Origin: JAAXQD01 sp032126435
Lineage (GTDB): Bacteria; Desulfobacterota; Desulfobacteria; Desulfobacterales; UBA11574
Length of the DNA stretch: 6,673 nt
Reading direction: 5' to 3'
Assembly: GCA_032126435.1 (NCBI GenBank)
Contig: JAQBBE010000112.1
Location: 1 to 6,673, forward strand
Part shown: positions 1-6,194 of the stretch, one piece after another
Position numbering within the stretch: position 1 is the first letter of the stretch
Layout: each line of letters starts with the position of its first letter
Notes under the pieces: generated by a model
What the model saw: the letters and a program-made list of their open reading frames with translations, nothing else
What the model was told of the DNA's origin: nothing
The model's database searches: none
Position numbers and translations under genes: made by a program

Positions 1-141
1 TCCTGGCTGCATGATGACAGCAATGGCCGGGCCGAAGACCTCCTTGAACCGGAAGTCATTGCTGCTGAGATTATGGAGAATTTGAAGGTGGCGATGGGAG
101 AGATGGAATCATTAGCTAATCTGTTAGAGTGCCGAGGTTGA
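1..141 (+). CDS. hsdM: HsdM, type I R-M DNA methyltransferase subunit, C-terminal end only
   Basis: This is the last 46 codons of a gene that enters from the left edge, ending at TGA 139-141. The tail reads SWLHDDSNGRAEDLLEPEV... followed by an amphipathic helix (AAEIMENLKVAMGEMESLANLL). This pattern (a Trp-Leu-x-Asp-[ED]-S motif, a DL.EP element and a closing helix) is the usual end of HsdM-type N6-adenine methylases, where the C-terminal helices contact HsdS. The catalytic part (NPPF/NPPY motif) lies outside the window, so the assignment rests on the tail plus the directly following hsdS gene. Its end overlaps a possible GTG start of hsdS and lies 5 nt before the preferred ATG, which implies translational coupling. 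Confidence 0.8.
   Translation, partial: SWLHDDSNGRAEDLLEPEVIAAEIMENLKVAMGEMESLANLLECRG
134..137 (+). promoter_or_regulatory. Ribosome binding site deciding the hsdS start
   Basis: GAGG lies 9 nt before ATG 147, inside the last codons of hsdM. The alternative GTG at 129 has no purine-rich site in front of it, so ATG 147 is the better start. Confidence 0.5.
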
Positions 142-146
142 AATCC

Positions 147-1892
147 ATGGATTCATCCAATAAAGACAAGGGAGTTTGGCCTAGTGACAAACTGCCCTTT
201 ACTTGGGCATGGGCACCCATGGACCTTGTATTCAATAATGAAACCAGTTCTAATAGAAAACTAAAACAGAAAAAGTATCTTCCTGAAGGGCGAATAGCAG
301 TAATTGATCAAGGGCAAGAACTTGTTGGAGGGTACACGAACGATGACAATATTGCCTTCACTGGTGAGCTACCAGTTATTATATTTGGCGATCATACTCG
401 TTGTGTGAAATATATCGATTTTCCTTTTGCCCAAGGTGCTGACGGAGTTAAAGTCCTTAGTCCTACCTCTCTGGTTGATCCGAAATTTTCTTATTATTCG
501 CTTCTTACGCTTTCTTTGCCTGATAAAGGCTATAGTCGTCATTTTAAGTTTTTAAAGGAAACACAATTTCCTATTCCCTCTTTACCAGAGCAAAAACGCA
601 TTGCTAAAAAAATCGACGCCCTCCAATCTCGAAGTAGCAAGGCCCGAAAGGCCCTGGAAGCAATCCCTCCCTTGCTGGATAAATTCCGGCAATCTGTTTT
701 GTCCTCTGCCTTCAGGGGTGATTTGACCGCTGACTGGCGCGCTCAAAATCCGGATATTGAACCTGCCGAAAAATTGCTGGAACGTATCCGCAAAGAACGC
801 CGTAAGCGCTGGGAAGAAGACGAGTTGGCCAAAATGAAGGCCAAGGGCCAAACTCCAAAAGATGACAAATGGAAAAAAAAATACAAAGAACCTGAACCGG
901 TTGACACCACAGACCTTCCTGGGCTGCCTGAGGGGTGGTGTTGGACGACGATTGACACAATTGCCTTTGTTACAAAACTCGCGGGTTTTGAGTATACAAA
1001 ATATGTAACTTACGATCCCAATGGGGACCTCCCAGTCATTAAAGCTGAGAATGCTGGTAAATATGGCTTCAAAGAGACAGACTTTTCTTTTGTGCAATCT
1101 GAATCTGTTACACACCTAACCCGTTCATTCCTAAAGGGCGGTGAAGTCTTGATGACCTTTGTTGGTGCTGGTGTGGGGCAAGTTGCGATGGTCCCTGAGG
1201 GGCAACAATATTTTCTGGGACCCAACATAGCGATGATACGCAATGAAAGTTCTTTCGTCTTACCTCGATACATTGAATTGTTTTTACGTTCCCCTCTTGG
1301 TTTCGGTCTTGCCATGTCTTTTGTGAAGGCTGTTGCTCAACCGTCATTGTCAATGAAGACTATCAGGAAAATACCCATTGCCATTCCTCCGATTAAGGAG
1401 CAGAAAATAATTGTTTCTAATTTATCTCAATACAATGATATCATTGAAGAAGTTGGAAGTATAATAACCACCCTAAAGGAAAAACATCTTACACTCGACC
1501 AATCCATCCTCTCCAAAGCCTTTCGAGGTGAACTCGTTCCCCAAGATCCGAATGACGAGCCTGCCTCTGTGCTCTTGGAAAGAATAAAACAGGAGATGGC
1601 ATCTCTCGAAGCAGAAAAAAAACAGAAAGTAAAAGTGGGTAAGAAAAAAACGGTAATCCGAAAAAAAGAGGTATTTGCAATGGCAAAGAAAAAAGAACGT
1701 CGTCCTCTGGTTGAAGTCCTGCAACCGCATTCGTCCGGCTTATCTCCTGAAAAGCTTTTTCAGCAGGCCGGTTTTGACGAGTATTTGGTGGATGAGTTTT
1801 ACATAGAACTGAAAAACGAGGTTGTCAGTGGAAATATCATTGAGGACCGGCCTGATCAGGAACGGGTACTCTTACGGCTGAACGCGGCATGA
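147..1892 (+). CDS. hsdS: HsdS, type I R-M DNA specificity subunit with an added C-terminal domain
   Basis: HsdS recognises the two half-sites of the asymmetric target and docks HsdM (and HsdR). The 581-residue protein has the two-fold layout of the family: target recognition domain 1 (about 15-145), a conserved helical spacer (SLPEQKRIAKKIDAL, then SVLSSAFRGDLT...EPAEKLLERI, about 145-220), a charged linker, domain 2 starting at LPEGWCWTTID (about 260-415), and a second helical spacer (PPIKEQK..., SILSKAFRGEL...EPASVLLERI, about 415-485). The repeated AFRG[DE]L and EPA..LLERI motifs in both halves are diagnostic. After residue 485 comes a Lys-rich linker and a small domain (about 512-581) with LSPEKLFQQAGF and FYIELKNEV, looking like a winged-helix or helical module; it makes the protein longer than a minimal HsdS (about 400-450). 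A GTG at 129 would add six residues. The stop overlaps the next gene as ATGA. The frame is open throughout. Confidence 0.93.
   Translation: MDSSNKDKGVWPSDKLPFTWAWAPMDLVFNNETSSNRKLKQKKYLPEGRIAVIDQGQELVGGYTNDDNIAFTGELPVIIFGDHTRCVKYIDFPFAQGADGVKVLSPTSLVDPKFSYYSLLTLSLPDKGYSRHFKFLKETQFPIPSLPEQKRIAKKIDALQSRSSKARKALEAIPPLLDKFRQSVLSSAFRGDLTADWRAQNPDIEPAEKLLERIRKERRKRWEEDELAKMKAKGQTPKDDKWKKKYKEPEPVDTTDLPGLPEGWCWTTIDTIAFVTKLAGFEYTKYVTYDPNGDLPVIKAENAGKYGFKETDFSFVQSESVTHLTRSFLKGGEVLMTFVGAGVGQVAMVPEGQQYFLGPNIAMIRNESSFVLPRYIELFLRSPLGFGLAMSFVKAVAQPSLSMKTIRKIPIAIPPIKEQKIIVSNLSQYNDIIEEVGSIITTLKEKHLTLDQSILSKAFRGELVPQDPNDEPASVLLERIKQEMASLEAEKKQKVKVGKKKTVIRKKEVFAMAKKKERRPLVEVLQPHSSGLSPEKLFQQAGFDEYLVDEFYIELKNEVVSGNIIEDRPDQERVLLRLNAA
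873..881 (+). repeat. A9 homopolymer inside hsdS
   Basis: Nine consecutive A residues encode Lys243-Lys245 in the charged linker between the first conserved spacer and recognition domain 2. A one-base slip here would stop translation soon after and leave a half-size HsdS with only recognition domain 1. Whether it is unstable cannot be judged from one sequence. Confidence 0.6.
1615..1667 (+). repeat. Three A tracts in the Lys-rich linker of hsdS
   Basis: A8 (1615-1622), A7 (1644-1650) and A7 (1661-1667) fall within 53 bp encoding the Lys-rich linker that precedes the extra C-terminal domain of HsdS. The A8 tract forms an in-phase A AAA AAA heptamer; a -1 slip there meets a TAA within about eight codons, which would yield HsdS without the last domain. 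Confidence 0.5.
1667..1682 (+). promoter_or_regulatory. Possible internal ribosome binding site and ATG in hsdS
   Basis: AGAGG (1667-1671) lies 8 nt before an in-frame ATG at 1680. Starting there would give a 70-residue protein (MAKKKERRPLVEVL...) that matches the extra C-terminal domain almost exactly. The site may also simply reflect the A/G-rich Lys codons. No expression evidence is available. Confidence 0.3.
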
Positions 1893-3253
1893 GAATTGAA
1901 CAGCTCTATATCAAGGATTTTAAGAATCTCAAGGAGTTCTCCATCGACTTCGACAAGGAGGCCCTCACCTCCGTGGTTGTCGGTCGAAACGCCACCGGCA
2001 AATCCAATCTTATGGAGGCACTGGTCACTATATTCCGCGACCTGGATCTTGAGCCGGAAACGGGCTCTGAATTCACCTATCAACTCCGGTATTCGATCAG
2101 AGATAAAATCGTCGAGATTGATTCAGACCGCTCTCGATCAACCGGCAAAGTCACTGTCTCCATTGACAGCGGGAAACCTCAATCCGTTAAAATCCTGCGG
2201 GACAGAAGTCAGGGTTTGTTGCCTGAAACGGTATTTGCCTACTACTCTGGAGACAGTAACCGACTGGAGCATCTGTTTGACCGGCATTTACTGAATTTCC
2301 GCAACGCCATGATCGAAGGCGATATCAATGCCCGGCCAAGCCTCATTTATGGTCGGTTAATTCATAGTCAGTTTGCCCTGCTATCGTTTTTCAGTGAAAA
2401 GGATCAGGATGCCTTGAGCTTTCTCGCCGAGGAGCTGGGTATCCTGGACTTGCAAAGCGTTCTTTTTGTCTTGAACCAACCCCATTGGGCAAGGAGCAAA
2501 AAACAGTCAGTCTCAACCGGCGGCGATCCCCGCTTTTGGGGGGCTCGGGGTGTTGTCAGTGAATTCCTTTCGCGTCTTTATAAAAAATCGTTGGCGCCTT
2601 TGCGACTCTCTCAGAAGGTAAAGACGGAGATCGGTTCCGCTCCCAGCCGAGAGCATCTCTATTTATTCCTCAAGGACAAACCGGCGCTGGAAGATCTTGT
2701 CGCAAGCATCGCTGAGATTGGCGATATCAATGAAGCCGGGGCATTTTTCAGGACGCTTGAGAGCGCGTATGTTTCGGACCTCATCCCAGAAACCAGAATA
2801 CGAGTTGAAAAACGCAATCTCGATGGTGGGATTACTTTCCGTGAATTGAGCGAGGGAGAACAACAGCTGCTCATGGTTTTGGGCCTGCTGCGTTTCACCA
2901 AGAACGAGGAATCGCTCTTCCTGTTGGATGAACCCGATACACATTTGAACCCGGCCTGGGGACAACGGTATCTGAGCCTCATTAAGAGAGCGGTCGGGCC
3001 TTATCCCTCCAGCCAGATCATCATGGCCACCCACGACCCCCTAGTTTTTTCAGGATTAACCAGAAATGAAGTCAGAATCATTGCCCAAAAGGATGAAGGC
3101 GGAGAGATTGAAGCAATTGTGCCGAGCATAGATCCCAAAGGACTTGGAGTTGCTGGCATCCTTATGAGTGAGTTTTATGACCTTCCATCGCAGCTTGATA
3201 TAGAAACTCAAGAAATCATAGAGGAGAGAACCCGATTATTGGCTAAGGGCTGA
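1889..3253 (+). pseudogene. Restriction-associated AAA/ABC-type ATPase (PtuA-like), N-terminal 454 residues, cut by the insertion sequence
   Basis: This is an ATPase of the SMC/OLD-like class found in anti-phage systems; such proteins bind ATP as dimers and control a partner nuclease. Visible motifs: MRIEQLYIKDFKNL start typical of RecF/OLD-like ATPases, Walker A GRNATGKS (32-39), ABC signature LSEGEQQ (320-326), Walker B with catalytic Glu LFLLDEPDTHLNP (343-355; D347, E348) and the switch His in MATHDPLVFS (379-388). The middle (about 60-310) is the family-specific helical insertion. The start overlaps the hsdS stop as ATGA (1889-1892), and with no strong ribosome site it is probably coupled. 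The frame ends at TGA 3251-3253, which belongs to the inverted repeat of the insertion sequence. All nucleotide-binding motifs survive, but the last 75 residues are displaced to 5162-5386. I infer loss or change of function; a truncated protein with residual activity is possible. Confidence 0.88.
3244..3246. repeat. Left target-site duplication (TAA)
   Basis: TAA immediately precedes the left inverted repeat and is repeated at 5155-5157. The shared string is actually CTAAGGG (3243-3249 and 5154-5160), so if the element ends are drawn further in, the duplication would be up to 7 bp. TAA is preferred because it places the inverted repeats flush at the ends and both begin with GG. Confidence 0.65.
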
Positions 3254-3272
3254 CTCATAATTAATAATACAT
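3247..3272 (+). repeat. Left terminal inverted repeat of the insertion sequence
   Basis: It begins GGGCTGACTCAT and ends AATACAT; compared with the reverse complement of 5129-5154 (begins GGCCTCGCGCAA, ends TTTCACAT) it matches at 17 of 26 positions without gaps. It supplies the TGA (3251-3253) that ends the disrupted ATPase frame. Confidence 0.7.
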
Positions 3273-3278
3273 AATAAA

Positions 3279-3294
3279 GGGCTAATTGTCCTAT
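3279..3294 (+). repeat. Operator-like direct repeat, copy 1
   Basis: GGGCTAATTGTCCTAT, 15 of 16 identical to the copy at 3400-3415. Both lie in the 170-bp leader of the insertion sequence ahead of the transposase start, so a binding site for transposase or for a repressor is a reasonable guess. Confidence 0.5.
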
Positions 3295-3380
3295 ATTAAA
3301 TGAGAGATAATTGCCTCATTGGACATAATATACTTAATAATATTGAATTTGAGAGCAAACACATTGTGAAAACATTGGCC

Positions 3381-3409
3381 TTGACAAATTGTTTTATATG
3401 GGCTAATAG
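3381..3409 (+). promoter_or_regulatory. Possible transposase promoter
   Basis: A consensus -35 TTGACA (3381-3386) is followed after 17 nt by TAATAG (3404-3409), a weak -10. The -10 lies inside the second operator-like repeat. Transcription would start close to ATG 3417, giving a nearly leaderless message. The -35 is convincing, the -10 much less so. Confidence 0.35.
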
Positions 3410-3415
3410 TCCTAT
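3400..3415 (+). repeat. Operator-like direct repeat, copy 2
   Basis: GGGCTAATAGTCCTAT, one base different from the copy at 3279-3294, ending one base before ATG 3417 and overlapping the possible -10. A protein bound here would block transcription or initiation of the transposase. Confidence 0.5.
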
Positions 3416-3416
3416 T

Positions 3417-5134
3417 ATGAATAAAACAAAATACTCCCCGAAGGCCATCGAAAAGTTACTTAAACAGTTGAAAATAGCCACTTTGAATCAGCTTATGACA
3501 GCAATGGACAATCCAGCTCGGTCCACCATTTTTCGCAAACTGGAACAATTGGAGTACCTGAGCAGTTATTCGCATCGGGGCAAGTATTACACGCTCAGAT
3601 CCATTGCCCGGTTTAGCGATCTGGGGCTGTGGGATTATCGATCTGTGCACTTTTCTCGATTTGGTAATCTGCTCGACACAGCCCACACCTTTGTACAAGA
3701 TTCTGAAGCAGGATATACGGCCACTGAACTCAAAGATGTGCTGCATGTTAAAACCAAGCATGCGTTGACGCAGCTTTATAGATCTGGCCGGGTTCAACGC
3801 GATAAGTTCGATTCGGTTTATGTTTATATATCTATCGAAAGCCACATTGCAGACCGACAACGAAAAGCTCGCAAAATTCATCAGAAACGCTCCTCAGCTT
3901 CCCTGATTATTGCCAATCCGGATTTGGCCACCGAAGAAGCCAAAGCGATTGTGCTTCTTTTCTGCAGTATGCTCGACGAGCGGCAGCGCCGGCTGTATGC
4001 CGGCTTGGAATCATTAAAACTCGGATATGGTGGAGATGCGCACATCGCTTCAATTTTGGGAATGGATCCACATACAGTTGCCAGGGGCCGCAGCGAGCTT
4101 ATCAGCCAAGATTTAAATTGCAATAGGGTTCGGGCGGAAGGCGGCGGTCGACTGGCCCAGGAAAAAAAACGCCCGAAATCATAGAAGCGATTGCCGCCAT
4201 TATGGAACACGAAACCGCAGGAGATCCTGTAACTGGATGCAAATGGACTCGCAAAACAACTCAAAAGATTGCCTGCCAACTGAAGCGTGCCGGCATCTGC
4301 GTTTGTGCCAACACGGTGGGTAGGCTGTTGAAAAAGATGAACTTTCATCTGAGAGTCAATATGAAAACCTTGGAGTCCGGCTTGAAAAAACCACCGGATC
4401 CGAGACAACGTGATTTGCAGTTTCGCTATATTCGCAGTCAGATACGTGCTTGGTGTGATCAAGGCCAGCCCGTGATCAGTGTAGACACCAAAAGTCGTGA
4501 ACTGATAGGCCCATTCCATCAATCCGGACGTAAATGGAGCAATGAACCGATTAAAGTCCTCGATCATGATTTTCCTTCCGACAGTCAAGGCGTGGCCATT
4601 CCCTACGGCATTTATGATTTTTGCCTCAATGAGGGTTTTGTCTGTGTTGGTACTACCCGTGATACCTCTGAGTTCGCCGTAGATGCCATATGCACCTGGT
4701 GGTTAAAAGCCGGTTCGGTTCAATATCCCAATGCCGACCGCTTGCTGATCCTTGCCGACTGCGGTGGAAGTAACGGCTACCGAACACGCTTGTGGAAACA
4801 TCAGCTGCATGTTGCTTTCTGTAATCGTTTCAATCTTCAGACAAAAGTTTGCCATTATCCGCCTGGGTCTTCAAAATGGAATCCCATCGAACATCGAATG
4901 TTTTCATTTATCAGCAACAATTGGTCAGGCCAACCGTTGAACGCATACGAAACAATCTTGAAATATATTCGCACGACTAAAACTGCTACAGGATTGAAAA
5001 TCCGTGCAGTATTAAACAGAAAGCGCTATCAAAAAGGCATAAAGGTACCTGACGAGAAAATGGCACAAATCAAACTGAGACGTTACACGTTAAGGCCAAA
5101 TTGGAACTATTCAATTTCTCCATCAGAAATGTGA
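3417..5134 (+). CDS. ISAzo13-family transposase, two frames joined by a -1 frameshift
   Basis: The transposase is encoded in frame A (open 3300-4184) and frame B (open to stop 5132-5134, with an ATG at 4202). Frame A from ATG 3417 has a helical DNA-binding-like part (SPKAIEKLLKQLKIATLNQLM..STIFRKLEQLEYLSSY), then the family's conserved region LDERQRRLYAGLESLKLGYGGDAHIASILGMDPHTVARGR and GGGR. Frame B holds the DDE catalytic core: first Asp in PVISVDTKSREL, second Asp in LLILADCGGSNGYR, Glu in PPGSSKWNPIEHRMFSFIS, and the closing WNYSIS. With a slip at 4163-4169 the fused protein is 572 residues. Frame A is also open upstream to ATG 3300, but 3417 (MNKTKYSPKA) fits the family start better; neither has a clear ribosome site. 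The conserved family region runs straight across the frame junction, so the two parts belong together. Confidence 0.9.
4129..4177 (+). repeat. 8-bp inverted repeat bracketing the frameshift site
   Basis: TTCGGGCG (4129-4136) and CGCCCGAA (4170-4177) are perfect complements with a 33-nt loop. The slippery A8 tract is in the loop and touches the 3' arm. Frameshift stimulators usually lie wholly downstream, so the role is unclear, and chance cannot be excluded. Confidence 0.4.
4162..4169 (+). other. A8 slippery tract, probable programmed -1 frameshift site
   Basis: In the phase of frame A the bases 4163-4169 read A AAA AAA, the classic bacterial -1 slippery heptamer. After slipping, translation continues ACG CCC GAA ATC ATA into frame B, joining the GGGR region to EIIEAIAAIMEHETAGDP as expected for the family. 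Without slipping, frame A stops at TAG 4182-4184. A one-base loss or gain in the A run (mutation or sequencing) would look the same. Confidence 0.7.
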
Positions 5135-5154
5135 AATTATTTTTGCGCGAGGCC
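5129..5154 (-). repeat. Right terminal inverted repeat of the insertion sequence
   Basis: This is the partner of 3247-3272 on the opposite strand. The transposase stop codon (5132-5134) lies within it, a compact arrangement common in insertion sequences. Confidence 0.7.
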
Positions 5155-5157
5155 TAA
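5155..5157. repeat. Right target-site duplication (TAA)
   Basis: Second copy of TAA directly after the right inverted repeat; see the left copy for the alternative 7-bp reading. Confidence 0.65.
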
Positions 5158-5389
5158 GGGAGAGAAGCGAACACCAAAAGAAACTGAGAGGATGCGGGAA
5201 CTGACAAACGAGATATCGAAGCTGGGATTTACCAAAATCTTCCGTGACCCTCTTTATACACAATTTGTTCAAGCCATGGCCAAAAGAGGGGAATTTACAA
5301 AACCAAAGCTAACGCAAAAGGATATCGATGCCCAAGAAGAAATTGCCGCCGAGATTTTGGAAAACATTCTTAAAAAGGAGGGCAAATGA
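5158..5389 (+). pseudogene. Displaced C-terminal part of the AAA ATPase
   Basis: Read in the frame that continues the ATPase, this segment is open to TGA 5387-5389 and gives EKRTPKETERMRELTNEI, then SKLGFTKIFRDPLYTQFVQA and a closing Gln/Glu-rich helix ending ILENILKKEGK. The LGF...FRDPLY..FV pattern is, from memory, the conserved C-terminal tail of restriction-associated AAA ATPases. Joined to the left part it restores 529 residues. An ATG at 5192 could start a 65-residue fragment, but its purine stretch GAGAGG directly abuts the ATG, which is too close for a good ribosome site. The stop overlaps the HNH start as ATGA, so translation of this remnant may still matter for the next gene. Confidence 0.87.
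5376..5381 (+). promoter_or_regulatory. Strong ribosome binding site for the HNH gene
   Basis: AGGAGG, a full Shine-Dalgarno match, 4 nt before ATG 5386. It is the strongest ribosome site in the window, so the HNH gene can be translated even if coupling with the ATPase has been lost. Confidence 0.7.
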
Positions 5390-6189
5390 TCTTCATTGAT
5401 CTTGACGGCAAACACCCTCCGCAGGAATGGCTGGACAGGGCTGAAGAAGCCCGAACTCAGTTGATGGCAATTGATGATCCTAAAGAAAGAAAAGCGTTTA
5501 TTGAGGCTCATGCGCAAATCTGGCGGGATCTTGCCGAATGGTTGAAAGGACAATCATACGGAAAATGTTGGTATTCGGAAGCGCGGGAGACATTTAGCTA
5601 TTGGCATGTAGACCATTTCCGACCCAAAAAGAAAGTAAAGGATTTAAGCGGCAACGAGGCCCAAGGGTATTGGTGGCTCGCGTTTGACTGGCATAATTAC
5701 CGCCTGGCAGGAAGCGCCGGGAATGTTCCGAAGTCGACCTATTTTCCTTTGAAAGCTGGATGCCATCGTGCAAATGGCCCCACAGAGGACGTGAACGATG
5801 AAGAGCCCTGTTTGTTAGATCCAACCAGATTGAGCGACCCAGCACTCTTGAGTTTTGATGATGAAGGAAAAATTTGTCCTGCTGACCCGGATGGCCCTTG
5901 GAATAAAGAAAGGGCAGAAACCACCATCAAGGTCTTGAATCTCAATTACGGGGATCTCGTCAGCGCCCGAAAAACCCTATGGGAACAGTGCAATAGAAAG
6001 ATTAACCGTGCCTTGAATTTGATGAAGGAGCTCCAGGAAATGCGGAGCGCAACAAAACAGGCCCAGGTGGAAGAAATACTTATTGGCTTGCGGAATATGG
6101 TCTCACAAACAGAGCCGTTTTCCTCTGTTGCTTCAACTTGTGTCCGAAGCCAGGGAATCTCATGGTTGAGTAATGCAATAATTAGGTGA
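5386..6189 (+). CDS. HNH nuclease, PtuB-like, partner of the AAA ATPase
   Basis: This 267-residue protein resembles the HNH effector of Septu and retron-Eco78 systems (PtuB), in which an ATPase partner holds the nuclease in check until infection. Motifs: KCWYSEA (60-66) at the first metal/zinc strand, HVDHFRPK (74-81) with the catalytic His-Asp-His block typical of this branch, YWWLAFDWHNYRL (95-107) with the conserved Asn104, and K..YFPL (116-122), which is the family pattern N..K..xFPL. The C-terminal half is helical and less conserved (LNLNYGDLVSARKTLWEQ). The usual second Cys of the CxYCE motif is Ser64 here. Its start overlaps the ATPase remnant as ATGA, which marks them as one operon before the insertion. 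The frame is complete. Without an intact ATPase its activity may be lost or uncontrolled. Confidence 0.85.
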   Translation: MIFIDLDGKHPPQEWLDRAEEARTQLMAIDDPKERKAFIEAHAQIWRDLAEWLKGQSYGKCWYSEARETFSYWHVDHFRPKKKVKDLSGNEAQGYWWLAFDWHNYRLAGSAGNVPKSTYFPLKAGCHRANGPTEDVNDEEPCLLDPTRLSDPALLSFDDEGKICPADPDGPWNKERAETTIKVLNLNYGDLVSARKTLWEQCNRKINRALNLMKELQEMRSATKQAQVEEILIGLRNMVSQTEPFSSVASTCVRSQGISWLSNAIIR

Positions 6190-6194
6190 AGATT

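Larger units (their letters stand above)
3247..5154 (+). mobile_element. ISAzo13-family insertion sequence inside the ATPase gene
   Basis: The 1908-bp element carries one transposase in two overlapping frames. Its ends form a 26-bp imperfect inverted repeat (3247-3272 against 5129-5154, 17 of 26 positions matching) and TAA is duplicated outside. Size, the terminal G residues and a short duplication fit what I remember of the ISAzo13 family. Deleting 3247-5157 (1911 bp, a multiple of three) fuses the upstream ATPase frame to the downstream frame without a stop, which strongly supports the boundaries. The element looks complete; whether it is active depends on the frameshift between the two transposase frames. 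Confidence 0.9.

Noticed and set aside
582..1115. 177-codon minus-strand open frame across hsdS
   Set aside because: Antisense to well-conserved HsdS motifs; Phe-rich low-complexity product caused by Lys codons on the other strand.
3243..3249. 7-bp target duplication CTAAGGG as the definite duplication
   Set aside because: The string is truly repeated at 5154-5160, but drawing the ends that far in costs the matching GG at both element ends. A 3-bp TAA with flush 26-bp repeats fits better. Both readings give the same restored gene.
3881..4588. 235-codon open frame on the minus strand
   Set aside because: It lies opposite the transposase, which has a recognised family pattern and DDE residues; the minus-strand product has no recognisable motif and no ribosome site was evident.
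5192..5389. Independent small gene of 65 codons
   Set aside because: No properly spaced ribosome site, the frame is open upstream to the element end, and it continues the ATPase frame exactly; it is a gene remnant.
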